The notes below the pieces were generated by a model, which was not told the origin of the DNA, searched no databases, and saw only the letters and a list, made by a program, of their open reading frames with translations. From Comamonas testosteroni (GTDB lineage: Bacteria; Pseudomonadota; Gammaproteobacteria; Burkholderiales; Burkholderiaceae_C): a stretch of 64,000 bases of DNA. A program made the position numbers and the translations under genes. The stretch's first letter is position 1, and every line of letters begins with the position of its first letter. Below are positions 38,106 through 47,261 of the stretch, piece by piece. The stretch lies in NCBI RefSeq assembly GCF_003569915.1, contig NZ_KZ984440.1:62001-126000 (forward strand), written 5' to 3'.

Positions 38106-38936
38106 ATGCCTGAGTTGCCAGAAGTCGAGGTCACGCGCCGCTCTTTTGCCGAGCGCATAGCGGGCGCGCACATTGTTTCCGCGGCCATGGGCAAGCCGCT
38201 GCGCTGGCCGCTGGGTCTGCAACCCCAGGCACTGGCGGGGCGGCAGGTGCTGGGCGTGCGCCGGCGTGGCAAATATCTGCTGGTCGATTTGAGCGAAGGC
38301 CTGCTGCTGATTCATCTGGGCATGTCGGGCAGCCTGCGCTTTGTGGGTGCTGATGAGGAGCCACTGGGGGCGGCGGGTTCGCACGATCATTTCGACCTGC
38401 AGACCACGCGCGGCCTGCTGCGTCTGCATGATCCCCGGCGCTTCGGGGCAGTGGTCTATGTGCCATCACAGACCGATGCGCTGGCGCGCAAGCTGCTCGA
38501 TCATCTGGGCATGGAGCCACTGGAGGATAGCTTTACGCTGCAGGCCTTCAAGGCCGGGCTTGCCGCCAGCCGCACGCCTATCAAGCAACTGCTGCTCAGC
38601 GGCAGTGTGGTGGTGGGGGTGGGCAATATCTATGCGTCCGAGGTGCTGTTTCTCTCGCGCATCCACCCGGCTACATCTGCGCGGGACATCGGGCCGCGCA
38701 AGGCGAAAACTCTGTACGAGGCCATTCGCACCGTCCTGGCTCTGGCGGTGGAGCAGGGCGGCACCACGCTGCGTGACTTCTCGGCGGCCAATGGCATGGA
38801 GGGGCACTTTCAGCTGCAGGCCAAGGTTTATGGCCGTGAAGGTCAGCCCTGCACCCATTGCGGTGCGCCCGTGCTGCAGATGAAGCAGGGCCAGCGCAGC
38901 ACCTACTACTGCGCCCGCTGCCAGAAGCTGAGCTAA
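38106..38936 (+). CDS. mutM: Formamidopyrimidine-DNA glycosylase
   Basis: A 276-residue Fpg that excises 8-oxoguanine. The N-terminus MPELPEVE gives the catalytic Pro and Glu once Met is removed; the lysine in GKYLLVDL and the C-terminal zinc finger [15 protein letters not shown]...YYCARCQ are present. mutY, the second 8-oxoguanine repair enzyme, follows two genes on, with a dynamin-like gene between them. Confidence 0.96.
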   Translation: MPELPEVEVTRRSFAERIAGAHIVSAAMGKPLRWPLGLQPQALAGRQVLGVRRRGKYLLVDLSEGLLLIHLGMSGSLRFVGADEEPLGAAGSHDHFDLQTTRGLLRLHDPRRFGAVVYVPSQTDALARKLLDHLGMEPLEDSFTLQAFKAGLAASRTPIKQLLLSGSVVVGVGNIYASEVLFLSRIHPATSARDIGPRKAKTLYEAIRTVLALAVEQGGTTLRDFSAANGMEGHFQLQAKVYGREGQPCTHCGAPVLQMKQGQRSTYYCARCQKLS

Positions 38937-38944
38937 TCAATATT

Positions 38945-38988
38945 GATAGCTGAATGTCTATATTCAATATGGACTAGAGGCTGTTTTT
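38945..38988 (-). repeat. Dispersed ~40-bp AT-rich repeat, family 2
   Basis: GATAGCTGAATGTCTATA-TTCAATATGGACTAGAGGC-TGTTTTT; its reverse complement matches the copy at 31888 at most positions. It lies 8 bp after the mutM stop. Confidence 0.65.
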
Positions 38989-39196
38989 ATTGAAATCTGC
39001 GAAGCCTTGATATGTCTCATCGGTCCGCTGAAAGCACTCTGTTCAGAGCTTTGAATCCATGGATTGGCACGATACTTGCCATTCAGAGCCATCAGGCCTA
39101 GCCCTGTGCAGCACTGTCAAATGCCAATGCTATATTTTGTGCGTGCCGGTAGCCATTGCTGACAGTGCCGCCAGCAAAGAATCAAGAGGAATCACC

Positions 39197-41191
39197 GTGG
39201 GAGCTTCATTCAACGAGCAGTTTGACCAGCATGGTGCTTGGCGACGCGGTTTCGCCACGCAACTGCAGGAGCTGCGCGAGTGGCTGATGGCCCAGGACCT
39301 GCTGGACGTTGCGGTGCAGGAGCGCCTGCAGCGGCTGGAAGAGCAGATGCGCAGCGAAAAGGTCATGGTGGCGTTTGTGGCCGAGTTCTCGCGCGGCAAG
39401 TCCGAGCTGATCAATGCCATCTTCTTCGCGCACTACGGTCGTCGCCTCATGCCTGCCAGCGCAGGCCGCACCACCATGTGCCCGGCAGAGCTGGCCTGGG
39501 ACTCGGAGCTGCAGCCCTGCCTGCGCCTGCTGCCCATCGAAACCCGCTCCTCGGCAGAGAGCCTGGGTCAGTGGCGTGTGCGCAGCGACGCCTGGCAGCA
39601 GTTCCCGCTGGATATTGCCAATGCGCAGCAGATTGCCGACACCCTGGCCAAGGTGGCCGAGGTACGCCGCGTCAGCGTGGATGAAGCCCGCGACTGGGGC
39701 TTGTGGCACGACGATGAAGCGGCGGACAACCCCATGGTCGATGCACAGGGCATGGTGGAAGTGCCCATGTGGCGCCATGCGCTGATCAATATGCCCCACC
39801 CCTTGCTGCGTCAGGGGCTGGTCATTCTCGATACTCCCGGCCTGAACGCCGTGGGTGCCGAGCCTGAGTTGACCGTCAACCTGATTCCGCAAGCGCATGC
39901 CGTGGTGTTTGTGCTGGGGGCGGATACGGGGGTGACCAAGTCTGACCTCGCTATCTGGCGCGACCATGTTCTGCCCGCAGGCGCAGGCAAACCCGGCGGT
40001 GATGAGGCATTGATGGCCTCGCGGCTGGTGGTGCTCAACAAGATCGATACGCTGTGGGACAGTCTCAGCTCGGGCGCACAGGTGCAGGCCCAGTTGCGCC
40101 GCCAGCAGCAGGACTCGGCCCATCTGCTGGGGCTGCCCGAAGACCGGGTGCTGCCCGTGTCGGCGCAAAAAGGCCTGGTCGCCAAGGTCAGCAAGAACGA
40201 CGCACTGCTGCATGCCAGCGGCCTGCCAGCCTTCGAGAATTTGCTGGCCAACGGGATCATGGGGCAGCGACAGCAAGTGCTGCAGGCGGCGATGAGAACC
40301 AGCGTGGCGCAGTTGCAGGCCCAGGTGGAGCGCGTCATCAATATGCGCCGCAGCGATCTGGATGACCAACTGGCCGAGCTGTGCAGTCTGCGTGGCAAGA
40401 ACGTCAATGTGATTGCCGGCATGCGAGGCCGCATCGAGGCCGAGCAAAAGGAGTTCGAACAGAGCACGACCAAGATTCTGGCCATGCGTGCGGTGCACAT
40501 GCGCATGCTCAAGGAACTGTTCGAGTTGCTGAGTTCCGGCTCGCTCAAGTCAGAGCTTGAAGAGCTCAAGGCGGCGCTGGATCAACGCGGCCTCAAGCTT
40601 GGAGCCCGCAAGGTCTATGAGCAGACCTTCGAGCGCCTGCATGCGCTGGCTGCCAAGGCTCTGGCGCAGGGCCAGGAAATTCATGCCATGCTGAGCTCGG
40701 CCTTCAAGGAACTCAACGCGGAATATGGCTTTTCTCTGCAGATGCCGCAGCCGCTGGTGCTGCCCGAATTTGCCGACGATCTGCGCAGTATCGAGGCCAG
40801 CTACACCCAGTATCTGAGCCTGAGCAGCGCCATCAAGCTCAGCAGCGCAGCGTTTGCGCAGCGCTTGATCAAGGCGCTGGCGCTGCGCTTGCGCACCGTG
40901 TTTGAGGCGGCCTCGAACGATGTCGATATGTGGAGCAAATCCCTGACCGCGCCAGTCGATGCACAATTGCGGGAACGCAAACGCAGCTACACACGCCGCC
41001 TGGAGGCTGTGGACCGCATCAGCGGTGCCGCCACGGGACTGGAAGAGCGCATTACCGAGATGGAAGGCGCGCAAGCCCGGCTTGGGCTGCTGCAGTCACA
41101 ACTGACCAGTGCGACCGGGCAATTGCTGCTTCCTCAGGTGTCCGAAAAGCAGACCTCGTCGGTGGTGCTGGACATCAACCTGGTAGCTTGA
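39197..41191 (+). CDS. Bacterial dynamin-like GTPase
   Basis: A 664-residue dynamin-family protein. The P-loop is AEFSRGKSELINAIF, where an Ala replaces the usual first Gly and a Glu replaces the usual Thr after GKS. G3 is VILDTPGLNAVG and G4 is VLNKID. The rest is alpha-helical with coiled-coil character (about 450-660), as expected for the stalk. I start it at the GTG at 39197 with an AGAGGA ribosome site; the longer frame from 39059 has no such site. Bacterial dynamins remodel or protect membranes; the role here is unknown. The gene is transcribed with mutY. Confidence 0.82.
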   Translation: MGASFNEQFDQHGAWRRGFATQLQELREWLMAQDLLDVAVQERLQRLEEQMRSEKVMVAFVAEFSRGKSELINAIFFAHYGRRLMPASAGRTTMCPAELAWDSELQPCLRLLPIETRSSAESLGQWRVRSDAWQQFPLDIANAQQIADTLAKVAEVRRVSVDEARDWGLWHDDEAADNPMVDAQGMVEVPMWRHALINMPHPLLRQGLVILDTPGLNAVGAEPELTVNLIPQAHAVVFVLGADTGVTKSDLAIWRDHVLPAGAGKPGGDEALMASRLVVLNKIDTLWDSLSSGAQVQAQLRRQQQDSAHLLGLPEDRVLPVSAQKGLVAKVSKNDALLHASGLPAFENLLANGIMGQRQQVLQAAMRTSVAQLQAQVERVINMRRSDLDDQLAELCSLRGKNVNVIAGMRGRIEAEQKEFEQSTTKILAMRAVHMRMLKELFELLSSGSLKSELEELKAALDQRGLKLGARKVYEQTFERLHALAAKALAQGQEIHAMLSSAFKELNAEYGFSLQMPQPLVLPEFADDLRSIEASYTQYLSLSSAIKLSSAAFAQRLIKALALRLRTVFEAASNDVDMWSKSLTAPVDAQLRERKRSYTRRLEAVDRISGAATGLEERITEMEGAQARLGLLQSQLTSATGQLLLPQVSEKQTSSVVLDINLVA

Positions 41192-41195
41192 AATC

Positions 41196-42275
41196 TTGAC
41201 TCTTCCTTCGATTGCCACCGCTGTCGTGCAGTGGCAGGCCAGCCATGGCCGCAATCACCTGCCCTGGCAGCAAACCCGTGATCCTTACCGCGTCTGGCTG
41301 TCGGAGATCATGCTGCAGCAGACCCAAGTCAGCACCGTGCTGGGCTACTACCAGCGCTTTCTTGATGCTTTTCCCGATGTCGCCAGTCTGGCTGCCGCCC
41401 CGCAGGATGCGGTGCTGGCGCTGTGGAGCGGCCTGGGCTATTACAGCCGCGCGCGCAATCTGCACAAATGTGCGCAGGCCGTGATGGAGCAGTGGGGTGG
41501 TGCTTTTCCGCGTACAGCCGAAGACCTGGCGACTTTGCCTGGCATTGGTCGCTCGACAGCGGGTGCGATTGCCTCTTTCTGCTTTTCGGAGCGCGTACCG
41601 ATTCTGGACGCCAATGTACGGCGCGTGCTCACGCGCGTGCTGGCGTTTGATGGCGATCTGGCGCAGTCCAAGAATGAAAAGCAGCTGTGGGACTTGGCGC
41701 AGCAGCTATGCCCCACGCAGAATCTGCAAGAAGCCATGCCGCGCTACACGCAGGGCATGATGGACTTGGGTGCCAGCATTTGCACGCCGCGCAAGCCCAG
41801 CTGTCTGGTCTGCCCGCTGCACAGTGAATGCCGCGCAGGACGTGCAGGCAACCCGGAAAACTACCCCGTGCGCACACGCAAGCTCAAACGCACGGCAGAG
41901 TCCTGGTGGCTATTGATTGCGATGGATGATCAGGGCCGTGTGCGTTTGCAAAAGCGTCCTCAGGCAGGCATCTGGGCGGGGTTGTACAGCCCACCAGTCT
42001 TTGAGAGTGAGGCAGGGTTGCTGCACCATCTGCAGCAGAACTGGGCGAGCACGGAGCTTGATGCAGATGCGTCGCAGTGCAGACACTTGCCAGCCTTTCT
42101 GCATGTGTTGACCCACAAGGATTTGCATCTTCATCCGGTCCTAGTCCAGGTGGGAAATAGGCATGCAGCTATGGTTTCAGAAGCAAATGATGTCTGCTGG
42201 GCAGATGCCGCAGCCTGGGCCGAACTGGGGCTCCCGGCGCCGATACGCAAGCTGCTGGATTCAGAGCTGGGCTGA
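41196..42275 (+). CDS. mutY: Adenine DNA glycosylase
   Basis: A 359-residue MutY that removes adenine opposite 8-oxoguanine. It has the catalytic Glu in WLSEIMLQQTQVSTV, the helix-hairpin-helix LPGIGRSTAGAI, the catalytic Asp in PILDANVRRVL, the Fe-S loop CTPRKPSCLVCPLHSEC, and a C-terminal Nudix-like 8-oxoG recognition domain. It begins with TTG at 41196, 4 bp after the dynamin gene stop; no better start is present. A strong terminator follows. Confidence 0.95.
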   Translation: MTLPSIATAVVQWQASHGRNHLPWQQTRDPYRVWLSEIMLQQTQVSTVLGYYQRFLDAFPDVASLAAAPQDAVLALWSGLGYYSRARNLHKCAQAVMEQWGGAFPRTAEDLATLPGIGRSTAGAIASFCFSERVPILDANVRRVLTRVLAFDGDLAQSKNEKQLWDLAQQLCPTQNLQEAMPRYTQGMMDLGASICTPRKPSCLVCPLHSECRAGRAGNPENYPVRTRKLKRTAESWWLLIAMDDQGRVRLQKRPQAGIWAGLYSPPVFESEAGLLHHLQQNWASTELDADASQCRHLPAFLHVLTHKDLHLHPVLVQVGNRHAAMVSEANDVCWADAAAWAELGLPAPIRKLLDSELG

Positions 42276-42280
42276 GCCAG

Positions 42281-42312
42281 AAAAAAAGGTGACGTGGCAG
42301 TCACCTTTTTTT
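42281..42312. terminator. Bidirectional terminator between mutY and the cre-linked genes
   Basis: AAAAAAAGGTGAC and GTCACCTTTTTTT flank a six-base loop, forming a symmetric terminator for convergent transcription. Confidence 0.9.
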
Positions 42313-42315
42313 GCA

Positions 42316-42591
42316 TCAGAAGCGCATGCGCGGAATCACCATCGAGCAGCGCAGGCTCAGCAGATCCAGCCATAGGGTGCGGCTGTGCTGCGTGCGCTGG
42401 CGCTGCTGCAGCTCGCGTCCCGCCAGCACCACCTGCTGGCGCAGGCAGTGCAGAGTGTGCCTGTCGCCCTGCATCTGCGCAGACTGCCAGAGCTGGCGGT
42501 AGTGCTGGACGCTAAGCTGGCTCTCGGGCTGCAGCAGATGCAGGGCCGCTGTGTCGATCACAGCCTGGGCCTGTGCGGTCAATGTGCTCAT
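42316..42591 (-). CDS. Small hypothetical protein at the end of the cre operon
   Basis: A 91-residue protein (MSTLTAQAQAVIDTAALHLL at the start) that overlaps the creD stop by ATGA and ends 4 bp before the terminator, so it is very probably a real last gene of the operon. It is rich in Gln, Leu, Arg and His, predicted helical, with no membrane segment or signal. I do not recognise a family. Confidence 0.6.
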   Translation of the reverse strand: MSTLTAQAQAVIDTAALHLLQPESQLSVQHYRQLWQSAQMQGDRHTLHCLRQQVVLAGRELQQRQRTQHSRTLWLDLLSLRCSMVIPRMRF

Positions 42592-44078
42592 GCTTGCTCC
42601 TCGGTGTTGTCGGATACGTGCGTCGTCTTGGTCTTTTTGCGGGGTGTCTCTGCATCGCTGGCTGTAAATGCATACCAGTCCACATGGCGGGTGCAGATCA
42701 TGACCAGGGCCAATACAGCAAACAGGGCAATGGAGCCGAGCACCAGGGCCGTCTGCTCCAGTTGCAGCAGCACATAGAGCAGGCCGTAGAGCGCTGCGAT
42801 AGCCAGCGCAAACGGCAAGCCGCGCTTCATGCTGCCCAGAATGTGGCTGGCATAGAACGCCAGCAGGCTCACGCAGGACCCTGCGGCAATGGCATAGGCG
42901 GGAGCGAAACCCAGGTGTTCGGACAGGCTGATCAGCAGCAGGAAGAAGCTGCACAGTGCCGAGCCGACCAGCAGATATTGCACAGGGTGAACGCGCAGCT
43001 TTTTCATGACCTCGAACAGGCCCACGGCGACAAAAGTCAGAATCACAAACAGTGCGCCGTATTTGGTGGCGCGGTCACTGAGCGAGTAGATATTGACCGG
43101 GTTCACGAACTCCGTGCTCATGATCTCAAGGCAGGGGCCATTGGAGCTGGCTGCTGCAGCTGCAGTTTCTGCCACTCCACGTGTGATGTAGCTGGCTTCG
43201 TCACCGTAGTAGTCGCCCCCGCACAGGCCTTGCTGGCGGTTGAAGGCGGTGCTGGCCGAGGTGGCGAGCGAGGAAATTTCCCAGCTGGCGGTAAAGCTGC
43301 TGTTTGTCACTTCCCGGCGTGCAGGCAGGAAGCTGCCGCCAAAAGAGGGGTGAGGCCAGTCTGCCGTGAGGTTGACCTTGTTGTCGGTGGCGATGGGCGT
43401 GAAGGCCAGGCGCTCCGTGCCCAGCAGTTGCAGCTTGAGGCTGATTTTCAGCGGCTCGCCCTTCTTCAGTGATGCGGTGTTGACTTCAGCCTGAATGCCT
43501 TTGCTGTATTGCTCCAGTGAGGTGCCGGACTCCACTGTCAGTTCCTTGCCGTTGGCTTCGATGGTGGCGCTGCGGATGCCTCGTGGGTCGCTGAGCGCAA
43601 AGCTCAGATACAGCTTGCCGCAGGAGACGGAGGACTTACCGGCATTCAGCGGGCGTGAGAGCGGTTCGGTGCCGCCGGAGCCGGGGCTTTGAGAAAACTG
43701 GTCAGCATTCGTGAAGCTGGCCTGGATCTGGTCGTGCAACACATAGGCGTTGATGCGGTGCAGTCCACGCGAGCGCTCCTCCATCGACGCATTGGCGTTG
43801 TGGTCCACGCTGTCGGGCAGCAACTGGCGCTGGAACTCACGTGTGGTGTACTCGATCTTTTTGCCATTGGCCACGCTGGTGGTCTCGGTGCAGCTTTGCA
43901 CCAGTGCCGGGCCAATTAGCGTCTGCGGTCCGGCCAGGCTGGAGACTACGGATTGCACGGCGTAGTCACGGTTGCGGATGCGATCGCGCACCACGTCTTG
44001 AATCATGGACAGGCCCAGCATCAGCAAGGCAATGACGATCAGCAAAGAGACGACTTTGAATAGCAGTCGGTGTTTCAT
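42588..44078 (-). CDS. creD: Inner membrane protein CreD
   Basis: A 496-residue membrane protein with one N-terminal hydrophobic segment, a large periplasmic domain (about 40-330) and a C-terminal block of five or six membrane helices ending in a Lys-rich tail. RDRIRNRDYAVQSVVSSLAGPQTLIGPALV and YGALFVILTFVAVGLFEVMKKLRVHPVQYLLVG are characteristic of CreD. In other bacteria it is the main output of the CreBC system and is linked to beta-lactam and colicin tolerance and envelope integrity. creC lies 93 bp upstream on the same strand. Confidence 0.93.
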   Translation of the reverse strand: MKHRLLFKVVSLLIVIALLMLGLSMIQDVVRDRIRNRDYAVQSVVSSLAGPQTLIGPALVQSCTETTSVANGKKIEYTTREFQRQLLPDSVDHNANASMEERSRGLHRINAYVLHDQIQASFTNADQFSQSPGSGGTEPLSRPLNAGKSSVSCGKLYLSFALSDPRGIRSATIEANGKELTVESGTSLEQYSKGIQAEVNTASLKKGEPLKISLKLQLLGTERLAFTPIATDNKVNLTADWPHPSFGGSFLPARREVTNSSFTASWEISSLATSASTAFNRQQGLCGGDYYGDEASYITRGVAETAAAAASSNGPCLEIMSTEFVNPVNIYSLSDRATKYGALFVILTFVAVGLFEVMKKLRVHPVQYLLVGSALCSFFLLLISLSEHLGFAPAYAIAAGSCVSLLAFYASHILGSMKRGLPFALAIAALYGLLYVLLQLEQTALVLGSIALFAVLALVMICTRHVDWYAFTASDAETPRKKTKTTHVSDNTEEQA

Positions 44079-44171
44079 GAAAGCTCCCGAATTTGGATTT
44101 CGGGTGCAGTTTCGTGAGTGACTGTGTGGACGCTATGAAGTCTGTGAAGCCAGTGTGAAGTGCTGCGAGGG

Positions 44172-45626
44172 CTATGCAGCAGGCGCAAAGTCGAGGGCGA
44201 CCTCGAGTCCGGGGTCCAGGTTGCGCACGGCCATGTTGCCGCCATGCAAATGCATGATGCGCATGACGATGGACAGGCCCAAACCTGTGCCGCTGCGTTC
44301 TCCATTGGGTCTGGCAGTGGTGAAGAATCGCTCGCCCAGCCTGCCAAGTAACGCTGCAGGCACTCCTGGACCCTGGTCGCGCACGGTGACGCGATGAGGT
44401 GCCAGCGTGATGGTGATGCTGCTTCCGTTGGGTGAAAAATCCACGGCGTTTTGCAGCAGATTGCTGATGGCCAGTTGCACCAGTCCAGCCTCCCATGGGC
44501 CGGTACTGTCAATGCCTTGCAGTTGCAGTGCAACCTGGCGCTGTGCAGCCTGGCTTTGCGATGCATCTACAGCCATCTGCGCGCATTGCATGAGACTGCA
44601 GGAGTGGCTGGAATCCAGATGCTGGCGCTGCTCCAGACGACTGAGCTGCAACAACTGGTCGATCAGATTCTGCAGTCGCAGGCTCTGGTCAATGACCTGC
44701 TGGGCGAACATCTGGCGATCCGCTTCTGGCAGCTCGTCCTGCAGCAACTCGCCCGCGCCGCGAATGGCGGCTACCGGGCTTTTGAGTTCGTGTGTCAGGG
44801 CACGCACATAGCCCTCGATGTAGTCGCGGCCTTCCAGGCGCTTGCGCATGGTGTCCATGGCTTGCGCCAACTCGCCCAGCTCGCCGGGCATTTGAGGCAC
44901 AGATGCAGGTGTGCTGGACTGATCAGGGTGGGTAGACTCATGCAGTGTGGGGGCCTGAACCTGCTGGGCATAGTCGCGTAGCCTGCGCACGTGCAGCACA
45001 AACCACCAGGTCACGCCAAAGCCGACACCGGCAGAAAGCAGCAAAAAAAGCAGACCACCTTTCAAGATCTTGCGCTCCGCGCTGTCGATGATCTTCTGCA
45101 CTGAGCGCGAAGGCTTGGAGACGCTCAGCACACCTGAAATCTTGTCATTCACCACAATAGGTGCCGAGACATACATCACGCTGCTCGATTCATCTTCCTT
45201 GATGGAGCGCGTGGTACGTGCGCCGTACTCACCGCGCAGTGTGAGATAAACATCGCGCCAGCGCGAGTAATCTGCGCCTTCATCACGTCCCTGCGAATCG
45301 AAAACGACTGTGCCTTGTGCGTCGGTCACGGTCACGCGCAGGTCCAGGCTGGTCTTGCGGCTGTCCCAGATCCAGACCTGAATCGGCCGTTCGGTGTAGT
45401 GTGCAAGCTGTTTGGCGAAGTTGCCGCCATTGCCAGGCTGCAATTGGCCGCTGGCCATGTCTGCGCTGGCAAGAGCTGCCAGCGCATAGGCTGTCTCGAC
45501 CAGCGTGTCCTCAGTCACTTTGCGCACGCTGGGCTTGATCTCCACCATGAACACGCGCAGCACAAAAAAGGCCGCCAGCCCGTTGATCAGGAAGAAGGCA
45601 AAGAACAGGCGCAGGCCCAGGCGCAT
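44172..45626 (-). CDS. creC: Two-component sensor histidine kinase CreC
   Basis: A 484-residue kinase with two membrane helices (LFFAFFLINGLAAFFVLRVF and LLFLLLSAGVGFGVTWWFV) enclosing a periplasmic sensor of about 160 residues with QLPT-like WIWDSRKTSLDLRVTVTDAQG, a short HAMP region, the phosphoacceptor H279 in LTHELKSPVAAIRG, the N-box ISNLLQNAVDFS and the G-box GTGLGLSIV. Its neighbours identify it as CreC, which responds to central metabolism or cell-wall stress in other species. Confidence 0.93.
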   Translation of the reverse strand: MRLGLRLFFAFFLINGLAAFFVLRVFMVEIKPSVRKVTEDTLVETAYALAALASADMASGQLQPGNGGNFAKQLAHYTERPIQVWIWDSRKTSLDLRVTVTDAQGTVVFDSQGRDEGADYSRWRDVYLTLRGEYGARTTRSIKEDESSSVMYVSAPIVVNDKISGVLSVSKPSRSVQKIIDSAERKILKGGLLFLLLSAGVGFGVTWWFVLHVRRLRDYAQQVQAPTLHESTHPDQSSTPASVPQMPGELGELAQAMDTMRKRLEGRDYIEGYVRALTHELKSPVAAIRGAGELLQDELPEADRQMFAQQVIDQSLRLQNLIDQLLQLSRLEQRQHLDSSHSCSLMQCAQMAVDASQSQAAQRQVALQLQGIDSTGPWEAGLVQLAISNLLQNAVDFSPNGSSITITLAPHRVTVRDQGPGVPAALLGRLGERFFTTARPNGERSGTGLGLSIVMRIMHLHGGNMAVRNLDPGLEVALDFAPAA

Positions 45627-45631
45627 GGTGA

Positions 45632-46339
45632 CTAGTCGGGCAGACTCAGGCTATAGCCCAGCCCGCGGTGGGTGGTGATCAGTTCCTGATCGGGCAGACA
45701 TTCACGTAGCTTGGCGCGCAGCGTCTTGATGTGCGTGTCCACGGTGCGGTCCATGCTTTCGCTATGCATGCCCCAGACCTGCTCCAGCAGATGCTCACGG
45801 CTCAGAATGCGCCCGGCACCCTGGCTCAGGCATTGCAGCAGCTGGAACTCGCGGCGAGTCAGGTCAAGCTGCTGCGAGTAAAGAATGGCGCGCTGGCCTT
45901 GCTCATCTATTTGAAGCGCATGTGCTGGTTGTAGTTGTGCTGCAGGCTGAAAATGTCTGGAGCGGCGAAGCAGGGCGCGCGTGCGCGCCAGTAGCTCGCG
46001 GGGGCTGAAAGGCTTGGTCAGGTAGTCGTCTGCGCCCAGCTCCAGCCCCAGCACCTTGTCCATCTCCTCACCGCGCGCGCTGAGCACCAGCACGGGCGCG
46101 ATGGAGCCCGCAGAGCGCAGCTCGCGGCACCAGTCCAGTCCATTGCCATCGGGCAGTCCGACGTCCATCAACAGTACGTCGAATGCTTTGGAGGCCCATT
46201 GCTGACGTGCATCAGCCACTAGCAGGCTGTGGGTGACGGCGATGCCCTCGCGCTCCAGTGCATAACAGATGGTGCGGGCAATTGCCGGGTCATCTTCCAG
46301 CAAAAGCACCTGTGGGGCTGTGGAGGCAAGGGTGGACAT
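45632..46339 (-). CDS. creB: Two-component response regulator CreB
   Basis: A 235-residue OmpR-family regulator. The receiver has acidic residues E15-D16-D17, phosphoacceptor D59 in LLMDVGLPDG and the YLTKPFSPRELLAR lysine; the winged-helix DNA-binding domain ends in VDTHIKTLRAKL and LITTHRGLGYSL. It begins 3 bp after the rapZ stop and creC begins 5 bp after it, so it is co-transcribed with both. Confidence 0.93.
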   Translation of the reverse strand: MSTLASTAPQVLLLEDDPAIARTICYALEREGIAVTHSLLVADARQQWASKAFDVLLMDVGLPDGNGLDWCRELRSAGSIAPVLVLSARGEEMDKVLGLELGADDYLTKPFSPRELLARTRALLRRSRHFQPAAQLQPAHALQIDEQGQRAILYSQQLDLTRREFQLLQCLSQGAGRILSREHLLEQVWGMHSESMDRTVDTHIKTLRAKLRECLPDQELITTHRGLGYSLSLPD

Positions 46340-46342
46340 AGC

Positions 46343-47257
46343 TCAGCTGCCAACCGGGGCGGTCAGGAACTGCTCGGAGACCTGCAGAAACTTGCCGCGA
46401 TAGTCGAGTGAGCGGTGGCGGCGTACCGTAGGCCATTTCTTCTCGAAATGGTTGGCCAGCGCTTCAACCAGATAGACAGAGCGGTGCTGGCCACCTGTGC
46501 AGCCAATGCCGACGGTCACGTAGCTGCGATGATCCTTGGCCAGCAGGGGGAGCCAGCGCTCCAAAAACTGCTGAATGTCCTGCTGCATCTGCTGCACTTC
46601 CGGCATGTTGCGCAGATAGTTAGCAACCGGTTCATCCAGACCAGTCAGCGGCTTCAACTCACTTTCGTAGTGAGGGTTGGGCAGCATGCGCACATCGAAT
46701 ACATAGTCTGAATCCGTAGGCATGCGGTGTTTGAAGCCAAAGGACTGGAACATCAGCGTCATCTGCCCTTCGGGCGCTTCAATCGCCTGCTTGATATAGC
46801 TTTGCAATTGGGCGGACTTTAGATCGCTGGTGTCGATGATGAAAGATTGATCACGCAGCACGCCGAGCAGGGTGCGCTCCTTCTCGATGTCCAGCTCAAG
46901 CGCTTGTCTTTCATGGGTGGGAGAGCCGGGCGACAGTGGGTGGCGTCTGCGGGTTTCCGAAAAGCGCCGAACCAGGGTGGAGGTTCCTGCATCCAGAAAA
47001 ATCAGGCGTGGCTCCACGCTAAGGCTGCGCAGGCGTTCCAGCTGTTCGGGAAGCTTCGGCAGCCCCTGGGCACTGCGGGCATCCATGGCAATGCCGACTT
47101 TGTCAATGCGCTGGCTACGTTTGAGTTCGACAAAGGATTGCAGCAACTCCGGTGGCAGATTGTCCACACAGTAGTAGCCCGCATCCTCCAGCGCATGCAG
47201 CGCAACGGATTTGCCCGATCCGGACATTCCGCTGATCAGCACAAGCTCCATAGACAT
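46343..47257 (-). CDS. rapZ: RNase adapter protein RapZ (nucleotide-binding)
   Basis: A 304-residue RapZ/YvcJ protein with an N-terminal P-loop ([13 protein letters not shown]) and the conserved [42 protein letters not shown] and the C-terminal [20 protein letters not shown]. In enteric bacteria RapZ senses glucosamine-6-phosphate and steers sRNAs to RNase E. I start it at 47257, with an AGAGGAG ribosome site, 4 bp after recN. Its tight link to creB rather than to PTS genes is notable. Confidence 0.92.
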   Translation of the reverse strand: MSMELVLISGMSGSGKSVALHALEDAGYYCVDNLPPELLQSFVELKRSQRIDKVGIAMDARSAQGLPKLPEQLERLRSLSVEPRLIFLDAGTSTLVRRFSETRRRHPLSPGSPTHERQALELDIEKERTLLGVLRDQSFIIDTSDLKSAQLQSYIKQAIEAPEGQMTLMFQSFGFKHRMPTDSDYVFDVRMLPNPHYESELKPLTGLDEPVANYLRNMPEVQQMQQDIQQFLERWLPLLAKDHRSYVTVGIGCTGGQHRSVYLVEALANHFEKKWPTVRRHRSLDYRGKFLQVSEQFLTAPVGS

Positions 47258-47261
47258 GATT

